The notes under the pieces are model-generated. The model did no database searches. It saw only the letters and a program-made list of their open reading frames with translations, and had not been told where the DNA came from. 64,000 bases of DNA, from assembly GCF_000022085.1 (NCBI RefSeq), contig NC_011894.1, forward strand, positions 4,393,001-4,457,000, in the 5' to 3' direction. This DNA is from Methylobacterium nodulans ORS 2060 (lineage in GTDB: Bacteria; Pseudomonadota; Alphaproteobacteria; Rhizobiales; Beijerinckiaceae). The translations under genes were made by a program, and so were the position numbers. Of this stretch, positions 25,089 through 33,803 are shown in pieces. Numbering within the stretch: position 1 is the stretch's first letter; every line of letters starts with the position of its first letter.

Positions 25089-25387
25089 GGGGACCTGGTC
25101 ACTCCGATGAATCCGGCCGGAGGTAGGCTCGGCCGTGTCCGCCCGCAAGCTGGCGCCCGTCAGCGATCTGTACGGACAGTCGAGCCACAGGTTTGTCGCA
25201 TCTCTCGATTGAACCTTTCCGCCACAGCCTTAGGTTCAGCGGCTGCGGCTCTCCGGTCGACCGCATCGTCGCGGGTGCCCGCGGCCGCGCATGGGGTCGG
25301 GCGCTCCCGCGCGGGCGCCCTCAATCGTGGTCTCTCGTCCTGCGGCAGGCCAGGCGGCCCGCCAGGATGATGAAAGGGAGAGCGTGG

Positions 25388-25696
25388 ATGCGTGTCCTTC
25401 GTTGGGCGACGGTCGTCCTCACCATGATCGTCGCGGGCCTGGGGCTCACGGCCGGACGGAGCGAGGCGGCGGCCCTGCCGACGGCCGGAGCGATCGCGGC
25501 GGGGGAGAGCGCCCGGGCTGCGCCGCTTGTCGAGAAGGCGCAGTACTACTACCGGCGCTACTACCGCTATCGGCCCTATCGCCGCTACTACTACCGCCCC
25601 TATCGGCGCTACTACTATTATCGGCCGTATCGGCGCTACTACTACCGGCCGTACTATCGCCGTTACTACCGGCCGCGGTTTTATGTCGGCTACTGA
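25388..25696 (+). CDS. secreted Tyr/Arg-rich repeat protein
   Basis: A 102-residue product. Residues 1-28 are a good signal peptide (RWATVVLTMIVAGLGLTAGR, cleavage likely after SEA-A). After a short linker comes a low-complexity tail made almost only of Tyr, Arg and Pro, in repeats of the form RPYRRYYY. AAGGGAGAG precedes the ATG. It should be periplasmic, surface-bound or secreted, strongly basic and aromatic. Such tails may bind polyanions or cross-link through tyrosine; that is inference. No enzymatic domain. Confidence 0.7.
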   Translation: MRVLRWATVVLTMIVAGLGLTAGRSEAAALPTAGAIAAGESARAAPLVEKAQYYYRRYYRYRPYRRYYYRPYRRYYYYRPYRRYYYRPYYRRYYRPRFYVGY

Positions 25697-25835
25697 CTCA
25701 GCGGGAGCGTCGGCGATGCCTCTCGGGCCGCGTCCGGCCGGGTGAATCCCGGCCCGTCGCTGCAATGCGGCACAGCGGCCTCGGCCGGCATCCCTCCACC
25801 GGAGGCGGATGTCGGCCGCAAAGACCTGACCCGCA

Positions 25836-26585
25836 TCAGGGCAGCACGGTCTCGCCGCGGTGGAGCGCCTCGGCCTGCGGGGTGAAGCGGCCGTCCGGCC
25901 CGTGCAGGATCAGCGCGGGCCGCAGCGCGAAAGCCGCGCGGCTGCCGCGGATCCCTGAGATCAGCACGCGAATCGCCGGTTCCTCCGCCCGCGCCTGGAT
26001 GGGCCGCACGGCGAGGCTGCCGAACCGCCCGGCCAGGGCGCGCAGGCAGGCCGGCAGGGCATCGGCCCGGTGGATCAGCACGAGTCTTCCGCCCGGTCGC
26101 AGCAGGTCGGCGCAGGTGCGCAGCCACGCATCGAGGCTGCCCTCCGGCATGGCGTGCGCCACCGCCTTCGCGGCAACCGGGGACGGGCGGTGCCCGCCCG
26201 CGAAGAAGGGCGGATTCGTCAGCACGAGGTCGCCCGAATCCGGCAGCAGCCCCGCCGCCCGGCGGACAGAGGCCGGCGCGGTGACGTCCGCTTCGAGAAG
26301 GGTGGCGCGCTCCGACAGCCCGTTGAGCGCGATATTCGCCCGGGCCAGGGAAGCGGCCTCCGCCTCGCGCTCCACCAGCACGACCCGGCAGGCGGGGGCG
26401 CGGAGAGCCACCGCGAGGCCGGCCGCGCCCGTGCCGGCACCGAGGTCATAGACGGTTCCGGCAGGCGTTCCGGCGGCGGCGGCCAGCAGCACCGCATCCG
26501 TGCCGGCCCGATGAGCGCCGCGCGGCGGCTGCAGCAGGCGCAGCCTTCCGCCGAGCCAGGGCTGGGGATCAGCGGGCGGCGGCAT
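25836..26585 (-). CDS. TrmN6-like adenine-N6 methyltransferase
   Basis: A 249-residue class I SAM methyltransferase. It has motif I VYDLGAGTGAAGLAVALRAP, a VVLVEREAEAASLARAN acidic strand, and the NPPF catalytic motif (DLVLTNPPFFAGGHR) of N6-adenine methyltransferases. The N-terminus LGGRLRLLQPPRGAHRAGTD resembles tRNA1(Val) A37 methyltransferase (TrmN6/YfiC) proteins of alphaproteobacteria. The start overlaps the end of the DUF2007 gene, so the pair is translationally coupled, a common arrangement. Substrate tRNA is inferred from family similarity. Confidence 0.82.
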   Translation of the reverse strand: MPPPADPQPWLGGRLRLLQPPRGAHRAGTDAVLLAAAAGTPAGTVYDLGAGTGAAGLAVALRAPACRVVLVEREAEAASLARANIALNGLSERATLLEADVTAPASVRRAAGLLPDSGDLVLTNPPFFAGGHRPSPVAAKAVAHAMPEGSLDAWLRTCADLLRPGGRLVLIHRADALPACLRALAGRFGSLAVRPIQARAEEPAIRVLISGIRGSRAAFALRPALILHGPDGRFTPQAEALHRGETVLP

Positions 26586-26802
26586 CGCGCAGTTCGTGGG
26601 CAAGCCCCGCATCGGTAAGGAGGCGCCGAGCCTGGGCCGCGTGGTCGGCGGGCACGAGCAGCCGGCGCGGGAAGGCCCCGATCATGCCTTCGAGCGCGCT
26701 GATGTGGCTGTCGGCAACGAGGACCGGGATGGCGGCGCCCTCCAGGATCGACTGCGCGAAGCCGATCAGCACGATGTCGTTCGTTCGCAGGATCTCGACC
26801 AT
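26569..26802 (-). CDS. DUF2007 (putative signal-transducing) protein
   Basis: A 77-residue protein (MVEILRTNDIVLIGFAQSIL...) with the compact ferredoxin-like pattern of DUF2007: VEILRTND strand, a helix, then AAIPVLVADSHIS and RRLLVPADHAAQARRLL. AGGGGC precedes the ATG. The family is described as putative signal-transducing, without a proven role. It overlaps the TrmN6-like gene by 17 bases. Confidence 0.82.
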   Translation of the reverse strand: MVEILRTNDIVLIGFAQSILEGAAIPVLVADSHISALEGMIGAFPRRLLVPADHAAQARRLLTDAGLAHELRDAAAR

Positions 26803-26912
26803 GCCCCTGTCTTGCCCCGGCCGGCTCCCCGGCGCCAGCCTCACGGCGGACAGTGCACCGGTGTCGCCGCACAGCCTCTGCTGGAGACCCGGACTCCGTC
26901 CCCGACCGGTGC

Positions 26913-27138
26913 ATGAGTTCACCACCGGCTGGGGCGACCCTGACGGATGAAACCGGCCGCAAGGGCGCCCCCCATGGCAGCCAACCCCGGCCCTCATGCT
27001 GAGGTGCTGCGTAGCAGCCTCGAAGCACACCAGAACGCTGGTCCGAGGCTGTGGTGGCTGGGAGCACCGGTCCGGGGTGCTTCGAGGCTCCTTCGGAGCA
27101 CCTCAGCATGAGGAGCGGGGCGGCTGCCACGCAGGTTC
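26913..27138 (+). repeat. large palindromic repeat, copy A
   Basis: The core (26992-27113, 122 bp) is bounded by CCTCATGCTGAGGTGCT and its exact inverse AGCACCTCAGCATGAGG. Inside are further inverted pieces (CCTCGAAGCAC / GTGCTTCGAGG). The left flank (TTCACCACCGGC... through GACGGATGAAACCGG) is shared with copy C and the right flank (GCGGCTGCCACGCAGGT) with copy B. It holds no gene or transposase and lies between the DUF2007 gene and the efflux operon. Confidence 0.8.
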
Positions 27139-27223
27139 AGGTGCGATTTGAGTGCAGGCAAGCCGTGCCTGATCGCGGCCGCGACAGGTACGGGCACAGG
27201 TGCCGCAAGGCCGATGCGAGGCA

Positions 27224-27257
27224 TCAAAATTGACGATTGTTGACAATCGTCAATTTT
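27224..27257. promoter_or_regulatory. 34-bp perfect palindromic operator over a promoter
   Basis: CAAAATTGACGATTG and its exact reverse complement flank the four-base spacer TTGA. Within it TTGACA (27239-27244) can act as a -35 box, with TAGCGT 16 bases downstream as a -10 box, pointing toward the RND efflux operon. A TetR-family regulator is encoded just after that operon, and TetR proteins bind palindromes of this size. The palindrome is certain; binding by that regulator is inferred. Confidence 0.7.
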
Positions 27258-27368
27258 GGGATAGCGTGCCGGTGCTGCAGCCGGGCCGGGTCTCTGCCCC
27301 GGGCCCCCGCCCCCTCGTCCGGGGTGACCCGCCCGGCTGCGGTACTCTTCTCGGCCGGAGCCGCCACG

Positions 27369-28478
27369 ATGGCACGCCAATCCTTGTTGCCGGTTGAACT
27401 CGTCGTTGCCGCCACGGCCGGGCTGCTCGCCGCAGGCTGCATCGAGGAGGCGGCGCCCGCCGCGCCCGCCGCGCCCGGTGCCACGGCCGCCCGGCCGGTC
27501 CTCGTCCAGCGCGTCGCCTTCGAGGAAAGGGTGCCGAGCCGCACCTTCGTGGGCACCGTCCGGCCGCGGATCGAGAGCGATCTCGGCTTTCGGGTCCAGG
27601 GCAAGATCGAGAAGCGGCTCGTCAATGTCGGCGACGTCGTGAAGGCCGGCCAGCCACTCGCCAGCCTCGACGAGATCGACCTCAGGCTCCAGACGGAGCA
27701 GGCCGAAGCGGAGCGCGCGGCCGCGACCGCGTCCCTCGCGCAGGCGGAGGCCGACCTCAGGCGGGCCGCGACCCTTGCCGGCCAGGGCTGGACCGCCGCT
27801 TCGACGCTCGACCGGCAGAAGGCGGCCGCCGAGGAGGCGCGGGGCCGGCTGCTGCGGGCCGAGCGCGCCCTGATGCTCGCGCGGAATGCCGCCTCCTACG
27901 CGGTGCTCGCAGCCGATGCGGACGGCGTCGTCACGGCGACGATGATCGAGCCCGGGCAGGTCGTGGCGCCCGGCCAGGCGGCGATCCGCCTCGCCCGTAC
28001 CGCCGAGAAGGAGGCGGTGATCGCCATTCCGGAATCCCTCGTCGGGCAAGCGCGGGCGGGTGCTGCGACCGTCGGCCTGTGGTCGGACCCGAAGGCTCGG
28101 CTTCGGGCAAGGCTGCGCGAGCTCGCGCCCACCGCCGACGCCGCGACCCGCACCTATCTGGCGCGCTTCTCCCTGCCCGATGCGGACGAGCGCGTGCAAC
28201 TCGGCATGACCGCGACCGTGACCCTGACGGGCGCCACCGCGGAGCGGATCATGCGCATCCCGCTCGCCGCCCTGTTCAATCAGGGCACCGGACCCTCCGT
28301 CTGGGCCGTCGACGACGAGGGCAGGCTGCGTCTCAGGCCGGTGACGGTCGCGGCCTACGAGGCGCAGGACGCCCTGGTCACCGCGGGCCTCGCCGAGGGC
28401 GAGCGCATCGTCCGCCTCGGCGTGCAGAAGCTCGATGCCGCGCTGCGCGTGCGCGTGGTCGACGCGCTCCGGTTCTGA
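27369..28478 (+). CDS. RND efflux periplasmic adaptor (lipoprotein)
   Basis: A 369-residue membrane-fusion protein of the HlyD/AcrA group. The N-terminus has a signal sequence with the lipobox LLAAGC, so it should be lipid-anchored in the periplasm. Features in order: a barrel-sandwich half-motif (GFRVQGKIEKRLVNVGDVVKAGQ), an alpha-hairpin (about residues 105-165, Ala/Glu-rich), the second lipoyl half (VLAADADGVVTATMIEPGQV), then beta-barrel and membrane-proximal domains. It links the inner-membrane RND pump to an outer-membrane channel, and no TolC-like gene is present here. It heads the operon behind the palindromic operator. Confidence 0.92.
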   Translation: MARQSLLPVELVVAATAGLLAAGCIEEAAPAAPAAPGATAARPVLVQRVAFEERVPSRTFVGTVRPRIESDLGFRVQGKIEKRLVNVGDVVKAGQPLASLDEIDLRLQTEQAEAERAAATASLAQAEADLRRAATLAGQGWTAASTLDRQKAAAEEARGRLLRAERALMLARNAASYAVLAADADGVVTATMIEPGQVVAPGQAAIRLARTAEKEAVIAIPESLVGQARAGAATVGLWSDPKARLRARLRELAPTADAATRTYLARFSLPDADERVQLGMTATVTLTGATAERIMRIPLAALFNQGTGPSVWAVDDEGRLRLRPVTVAAYEAQDALVTAGLAEGERIVRLGVQKLDAALRVRVVDALRF

Positions 28479-28494
28479 GCGGGGAGGAGAGCCG

Positions 28495-31400
28495 ATGAAG
28501 CGCCTCAACCTCTCCGCATGGGCGGTTCACCACCGGGCGGTGGTGCTGTTCCTGATCCTCGCGGTCGCCGCGAGCGGCAGCTTCGCGTTCCTGCGCCTCG
28601 GCCGAGCGGAGGACCCGAACTTCACCATCAAGGTCGCGGTGGTCACGGTCCTCTGGCCCGGCGCCACCGCCCGCGAGATGCAGGACCAGGTTGCCGACCG
28701 TATCGAGAAGAAGCTGCAGACGCTGCCCTATTTCGAGAAGGTCGTGACCTTCTCGAAGCCCTCCTTCGCGGCGATGCAGGTCACCTTCCGGGACAACACG
28801 CCCGCAGGCCAAGTCCCGGCTCTGTTCTACCAGATCCGCAAGAAGCTGGACGACGTCCGCGGCGAACTCCCGGCCGGCATCATCGGCCCGAACGTCAACG
28901 ACGAGTACGGCGACGTCGATTCGATCCTCTACATGCTGACCGGCGACGGAGCCAATTACGCGCAGCTCAAGAGGGTGGCGGAGGGGCTGCGCCAGCGCCT
29001 GCTCAAGGTCGACAGCGTCGTGAAGGTGAACCTCTACGGGGTGCAGGACGAGCGCATCTTCGTCGAGTTCAGCCATGCCAAGCTCGCGACGCTCGGCATC
29101 ACGCCCCAGACCCTGTTCGATTCGCTCGGGCGCCAGAACGCGGTGACGCCGGCCGGCACGGTCGAGACCGCGGCGCAGCGCATCCCGCTCAGGGTGACGG
29201 GCGCGCTCGACGGCGTGCGCGCCGTGGCCGAGACCCCGGTCGAGGCGGGGGGACGGACCTTCCGGCTCGGGGATGTCGCGACGGTGACGCGCGGCTTCGT
29301 CGATCCGCCCGACAACCTCGTGCGCCAGATGGGCCGGCCCGCCCTCGGCATCGGCGTGGTGATGGCGCGGGGGGCCAACATCATGGCCTTCGGCGAGGGC
29401 GTCGAGGCGGCCGCGCGGTCCTTCATGGAGGCGGTGCCGCAGGGCATCGATCTCGCCATGGTGGCCGATCAGCCGAAGGTGGTCGACGAGGCGCTCGCTG
29501 AGTTCGAGCGCTCCTTCGTGGAGGCGCTGGTGATCGTGCTCGCCGTGAGCTTCCTGTCGCTCGGCTGGCGCACCGGCATCGTGGTGGCGCTCTCGGTGCC
29601 GCTCGTCCTGGCCCTGACCTTCGTGGTGATGCAGGCGCTCGGCATCGACCTGCATCGCATCACGCTCGGCGCCCTCATCATCGCGCTCGGGCTTCTCGTC
29701 GACGACGCCATCATCGCGGTCGAGATGATGGTGGTGAAGATGGAGCAGGGCTGGGACCGCCTGCGTGCGGCGGCCTTCGCCTGGGACTCGACTGCCTTCC
29801 CGATGCTCACCGGCACCCTCGTCACGGTGGCGGGCTTCCTGCCCGTCGGCTTCGCCAATTCCTCGGTGGGCGAATATGCGGGGGGCATCTTCTGGGTGGT
29901 CGCCATCGCCCTGGTCGCCTCCTGGTTCGTGGCGGTGCTGTTCACCCCCTATCTCGGCGTGCTGCTGCTGCCGGCCCATCACGGCAAGGGGCGGGCGCAT
30001 GGCGATCCGGACGCGCTCTACGATACCCGGCTCTACCGAGCCCTGCGCGGGGCGATCCGGGCCTGCACCCGCCGGCGCATCGCGACGGTCGCGGCGACAC
30101 TCGGCCTCTTCGCGGCGGCTTTGGTGGGGTTCGGCCACGTGCAGCAGCAATTCTTCCCGCTGTCGGAGCGGCCCGAGCTCTTCCTGCAGATGCGCCTGCC
30201 GCAGGGCAGCGCCATCGGCGCGACCACGGCCGCGGTGCAGGAGGCGGAGAAGCTCCTCGGCCGGGACGACCCCGACATCGCCACCTACACGGCCTATCTG
30301 GGCCAGGGCAGCCCGCGCTTCTGGCTCGGCCTCAACCCGGAACTGCCGAACGAGGCCTATGCGGAGATCGTCATCGTGGCCCGCGGGGTCGCGGCGCGCG
30401 AGCGGATCAAGGTGCGCATCGAGAAGGCGGTGGCAGAGGGCGCGCTGGCAGGGGCGCGGGTGCGGGTCGACCGCTTCAATTTCGGTCCGCCGGTCGGTTT
30501 CCCCGTGCAGTTCCGGGTGGTCGGCCCGGACCCCATGACGGTGCGCGAGATCGCCTCCCAGGTCCGCGACACGGTTCGCCGGAACGACAAGGTCGTGGAG
30601 CCCCAGCTCGACTGGAACGAGATGACGCCGTCGCTGCGCCTCGTCGTGGACCAGGAGCGCGCCCGTGCGCTCGGGCTCAACGTGCAGGACGTGTCGCAGA
30701 CGCTCCAGACGCTGCTCTCCGGCTTCACCGTCACCACGATACGCGAAGGGATCGAGCAGGTGGGGGTCGTCGCCCGCGCGGTGCCGGCCGAGCGCCTCGA
30801 TCTCGGCCGCATCGGCGACCTCACGGTCGTGTCCCGCAACGGGGTGGCGGTGCCGGTGGCGCAGGTGGCCCGGCTCGATTTCACGCACGAGGAGCCGATC
30901 CTGTGGCGGCGCAACCGCGACATGGCGATCACCGTGCGGGCGGACGTGGTCGACGGCGTGCAGCCGCCCGACGTGACCAACGCGATCTGGCCGACCCTGA
31001 AGCCGATCCGCGATTCGCTGCAGCCGGGCTACCGGCTGGAGATCGGCGGCGCCGTCGAGGAATCCGCGAAGGCCAATGCCTCGCTGTTCATCCTCTTCCC
31101 GGTGATGATCCTGGCGATGCTGACCCTGCTGATGATCCAGCTGCAGAGCTTCTCGCGGCTGATCCTCGTCTTCCTCACCGCGCCGCTCGGGCTGATCGGC
31201 GCCTCCCTGGGGCTCAACCTCGCGGCCAAGCCCTTCGGCTTCGTGGCTCTGCTCGGCCTGATCGCGCTCGCCGGGATGATCATGCGCAACGCCGTCATCC
31301 TGGTCGACCAGATCGAGGCGGATGTGGCGGCGGGCCGTCACCGCCGCGGCGAGGCGATCGTCGAGGCGACGGTGCGCCGGGCGCGGCCCGTGGTGCTGAC

Positions 31401-31620
31401 CGCGCTCGCCGCCATCCTGGCGATGATCCCGCTCTCGCGCAGCGCCTTCTGGGGGCCGATGGCGATCACCATCATGGGCGGATTGTTCGTGGCGACCTTC
31501 CTGACTTTGTTCTTCTTCCCCGCCCTCTACGCGCTCTGGTATCGCCGCCGTCTCGACGAGGGTGGACAACCCGGCGAAGTGCGGCAGACTGTCGTTCCGC
31601 TGGCCATGGCCGCGGAATGA
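28495..31620 (+). CDS. RND efflux transporter (AcrB/HAE1-like)
   Basis: A 1041-residue proton-driven RND pump, full length for the family. It has an N-terminal transmembrane segment (VVLFLILAVAASGSFAFL) and two large periplasmic loops. The TM4 proton-relay Asp pair is in LIIALGLLVDDAIIAVEMMV, the second membrane block is near residue 875, and there is LIALAGMIMRNAVILVDQIE in TM10. It starts 16 bases after the adaptor gene stop with GGGGAGGAG upstream. Lipophilic drug or metabolite export is the usual role of such pumps; the substrate is not readable from sequence. Confidence 0.95.
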   Translation: MKRLNLSAWAVHHRAVVLFLILAVAASGSFAFLRLGRAEDPNFTIKVAVVTVLWPGATAREMQDQVADRIEKKLQTLPYFEKVVTFSKPSFAAMQVTFRDNTPAGQVPALFYQIRKKLDDVRGELPAGIIGPNVNDEYGDVDSILYMLTGDGANYAQLKRVAEGLRQRLLKVDSVVKVNLYGVQDERIFVEFSHAKLATLGITPQTLFDSLGRQNAVTPAGTVETAAQRIPLRVTGALDGVRAVAETPVEAGGRTFRLGDVATVTRGFVDPPDNLVRQMGRPALGIGVVMARGANIMAFGEGVEAAARSFMEAVPQGIDLAMVADQPKVVDEALAEFERSFVEALVIVLAVSFLSLGWRTGIVVALSVPLVLALTFVVMQALGIDLHRITLGALIIALGLLVDDAIIAVEMMVVKMEQGWDRLRAAAFAWDSTAFPMLTGTLVTVAGFLPVGFANSSVGEYAGGIFWVVAIALVASWFVAVLFTPYLGVLLLPAHHGKGRAHGDPDALYDTRLYRALRGAIRACTRRRIATVAATLGLFAAALVGFGHVQQQFFPLSERPELFLQMRLPQGSAIGATTAAVQEAEKLLGRDDPDIATYTAYLGQGSPRFWLGLNPELPNEAYAEIVIVARGVAARERIKVRIEKAVAEGALAGARVRVDRFNFGPPVGFPVQFRVVGPDPMTVREIASQVRDTVRRNDKVVEPQLDWNEMTPSLRLVVDQERARALGLNVQDVSQTLQTLLSGFTVTTIREGIEQVGVVARAVPAERLDLGRIGDLTVVSRNGVAVPVAQVARLDFTHEEPILWRRNRDMAITVRADVVDGVQPPDVTNAIWPTLKPIRDSLQPGYRLEIGGAVEESAKANASLFILFPVMILAMLTLLMIQLQSFSRLILVFLTAPLGLIGASLGLNLAAKPFGFVALLGLIALAGMIMRNAVILVDQIEADVAAGRHRRGEAIVEATVRRARPVVLTALAAILAMIPLSRSAFWGPMAITIMGGLFVATFLTLFFFPALYALWYRRRLDEGGQPGEVRQTVVPLAMAAE

Positions 31621-31670
31621 CAGGACCCGGACGAACTGGGCCGCGTTTCGGCCTCGGAGCGTAGCCCCGC

Positions 31671-32288
31671 ATGACGACACAGAACCTCATCCGGGAGCCG
31701 GACAATCCGGGTTCCGGCGACCTCCGGTGCCGGATCCTCTCGATCGCGGAGCGGCTCTTCCGCGATCTCGGCTATCGCAAGACCACGGTGGCGGACATCG
31801 CCGCGGTTCTGCGCATGAGCCCGGGCAACGTCTATCGCTTCTTCCCTTCCAAGAAGGCGCTCAACGAGGCCGTGGCGGCGCGCCTGCTCGCCGATATCGA
31901 GGCGGAGCTGGAGCGCATCGCGACGCAGGCAGGCGTCCCGGCGCCGCAGCGCCTGCGCGAGTTCCTGGCCACCCTCCACCGCCTCAGCACCCGGCAATTC
32001 ACCGCGAACCGGCGCATGCACGAGATGGTCGAGGTGGCCATGGCGGAGAGCTGGGACGTGGTCCACTGCCATATTACCCACGTCGACGAGATGCTCTGCC
32101 GCCTCGTGGCCGAGGGTGCGAAGGCCGGCGAGTTCGACGTCGCGGATCCGATGGCAGCGGCGCGCTGCGTCCACACGGCCTTCGTGCGCTTCTGCCATCC
32201 GGCGCTGATCGCGCAATGCGCCGACGAGGTCGGCCCGACCCTCGACGAGATGCTCGACTTCCTGCTCGCGGGCCTGCGGGCGCGCTGA
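31671..32288 (+). CDS. TetR-family transcriptional regulator
   Basis: A 205-residue protein. The N-terminal DNA-binding domain holds a typical TetR helix-turn-helix (KTTVADIAAVLRMSPGNVYR, about residues 43-62, followed by FFPSKKALNEAV); the C-terminal part is a helical ligand-sensing domain. It lies 50 bases downstream of the RND pump gene on the same strand and is the most likely repressor acting at the 34-bp palindrome upstream of the adaptor gene, with pump substrates as inducers. That link is inferred from position. Confidence 0.92.
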   Translation: MTTQNLIREPDNPGSGDLRCRILSIAERLFRDLGYRKTTVADIAAVLRMSPGNVYRFFPSKKALNEAVAARLLADIEAELERIATQAGVPAPQRLREFLATLHRLSTRQFTANRRMHEMVEVAMAESWDVVHCHITHVDEMLCRLVAEGAKAGEFDVADPMAAARCVHTAFVRFCHPALIAQCADEVGPTLDEMLDFLLAGLRAR

Positions 32289-32506
32289 GAGCGGCTGTGC
32301 CTTGCGGCAAGCTGCATGTTGCCGCCGGGGCTGATCGCGTGCAAAGGGGCTGATGCGCCGCGGGCGAGACGCCGACCGCGAGACCGTCAGGCGGCGCGGC
32401 GAGCGCGGGTCCGGCTTAAGGGGCTCGCGGCCGATGAAGACCTACGGGTTGTTCGGGCGCGCCGGGCGCGCCGGGCGGCCTCTCGAACCTCGGAGATCTT
32501 CCGCGC

Positions 32507-33544
32507 GTGGGCGTCGTCCTCCCCTTCGAAGAGAAATCCTCCGATCCGGAGGCGAGCCTCAACGATCTCGTCGCGCTGGTCGAAACCGGCATGGAGCGGG
32601 TGAACGCGATGATCCTGTCGCGCACCGGCTCCGACGTCGCGATGATCCCCGAGGTCGCCAATCACCTCATCGCGTCGGGCGGCAAGCGGCTGCGGCCGAT
32701 CCTGACGCTTGCCACCGCCCAGCTCTGCGGCTACCGCTCCGCCGAGGGCGGCCGCGACGGCGACGTGAAGCTCGCGGCGAGCGTCGAGTTCATGCACACG
32801 GCGACGCTCCTCCACGACGACGTGGTGGACGAGAGCGACATGCGCCGCGGCCGGGTCGCTGCCCGCATCAAGTGGGGCAATCAGGCGAGCGTCCTCGTGG
32901 GCGACTTCCTGCTCGGGCAGGCCTTCAAGATGATGGTCGAGGTGGGCTCCCTGCGCGCCCTCGACATCCTCTCCTCCGCCGCCGCGGTGATCGCGGAAGG
33001 CGAGGTGATGCAGCTCGGCGCGGCCAAGAACACCGAGACCACCGAGGACGAGTATCTCGCGGTGATCCGCGCCAAGACGGCCGAGCTCTTCGCCGCCGCC
33101 TGCGAGGTCGGTCCGGTCCTGGCCGAGCGCCCGAAATCCGAGGCCGCCGCGTGCCGCAGCTACGGCATGAATCTCGGCATCGCCTTCCAGCTCGTGGACG
33201 ACGCCCTCGATTACGGCGGCACCAGCGCGGCTCTGGGCAAGAACGTCGGCGACGATTTTCGCGAGGGCAAGATCACGCTGCCGATCGTGCTCTCGTTCCG
33301 CCGCGGGAATGCCGAGGAGCGGGCCTTCTGGCGCCGCACCCTGGAGCAGGGCGAGATCGACGAGAGCCGCGACCTCGATACGGCGATCGGCATCATGCGG
33401 CGTCACCGGGCGCTGGAGGACACGATCGAGCGCGCCCGCCACTACGGCGCGATCGCCCGCGACGCCCTCGCGCTCTTCCCGGATGCGCCGATGAAGCGGG
33501 CGCTGCTCCAGGCGGTGGATTTCTGCATCTCCCGGGCGCGGTGA
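32507..33544 (+). CDS. long-chain polyprenyl diphosphate synthase
   Basis: A 345-residue trans-isoprenyl diphosphate synthase. The first Asp-rich motif is LLHDDVVDESDMRRG (about residues 102-116) and the second is FQLVDDALDYGG; GGKRLRPIL binds the homoallylic substrate. By size and lack of a bulky residue before the first motif it should make a C40-C50 side chain for ubiquinone (octaprenyl or decaprenyl synthase). The start is a GTG (MGVVLPFEEK...) with CGGAG upstream; no ATG fits. The gene is monocistronic, followed by a dispersed repeat. Confidence 0.92.
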   Translation: MGVVLPFEEKSSDPEASLNDLVALVETGMERVNAMILSRTGSDVAMIPEVANHLIASGGKRLRPILTLATAQLCGYRSAEGGRDGDVKLAASVEFMHTATLLHDDVVDESDMRRGRVAARIKWGNQASVLVGDFLLGQAFKMMVEVGSLRALDILSSAAAVIAEGEVMQLGAAKNTETTEDEYLAVIRAKTAELFAAACEVGPVLAERPKSEAAACRSYGMNLGIAFQLVDDALDYGGTSAALGKNVGDDFREGKITLPIVLSFRRGNAEERAFWRRTLEQGEIDESRDLDTAIGIMRRHRALEDTIERARHYGAIARDALALFPDAPMKRALLQAVDFCISRAR

Positions 33545-33589
33545 TCGGGCAGATCCGGCCGCAAGGCCCCTGATGACAGCCACCCCGCT

Positions 33590-33723
33590 CCTCATGCTGA
33601 GGTGCTCCGAAGGAGCCTCGAAGCACCCCGGACCGGTGCTCCCAGCCACCAGAGCCTCGGACCAGCGCTCTGGCGTGCTTCGAGGCTGCGCGATCTTCGA
33701 TCGCCCAGCACCTCAGCATGAGG
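33590..33723 (+). repeat. large palindromic repeat, copy B (core inverted)
   Basis: Bounded by the same 17-bp ends as copies A and C (CCTCATGCTGAGGTGCT ... AGCACCTCAGCATGAGG). Its interior matches copy A only when reverse-complemented, while its outer right flank (GGCTGCCACGCAGGT) and left flank (CCGGCCGCAAGG) keep copy A's orientation. It carries an extra 12-base GCGATCTTCGATC palindromic piece. It sits between convergent genes, so it may also terminate transcription. Confidence 0.8.
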
Positions 33724-33803
33724 AGCGGGGTGGCTGCCACGCAGGTCAGGTTCTATTTAGGGTTGTCGGTGCTTCCAGAAGCGCCCGACAGATGCCAGTC
33801 TGC

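Noticed and set aside
25541..25690. A CRISPR array or tandem DNA repeat
   Set aside because: The repeats encode the Tyr/Arg-rich tail in frame, vary in length and have no spacer structure.
26992..27113. An insertion sequence or MITE with a transposase
   Set aside because: No coding capacity and no obvious target-site duplication; kept only as a dispersed palindromic repeat.
28378..31680. A very long open frame on the minus strand opposite the RND pump
   Set aside because: Its translation is His/Arg/Asp/Glu/Gly-rich low-complexity sequence without domains. Such antisense frames are expected opposite GC-rich genes and the pump on the plus strand is certain.
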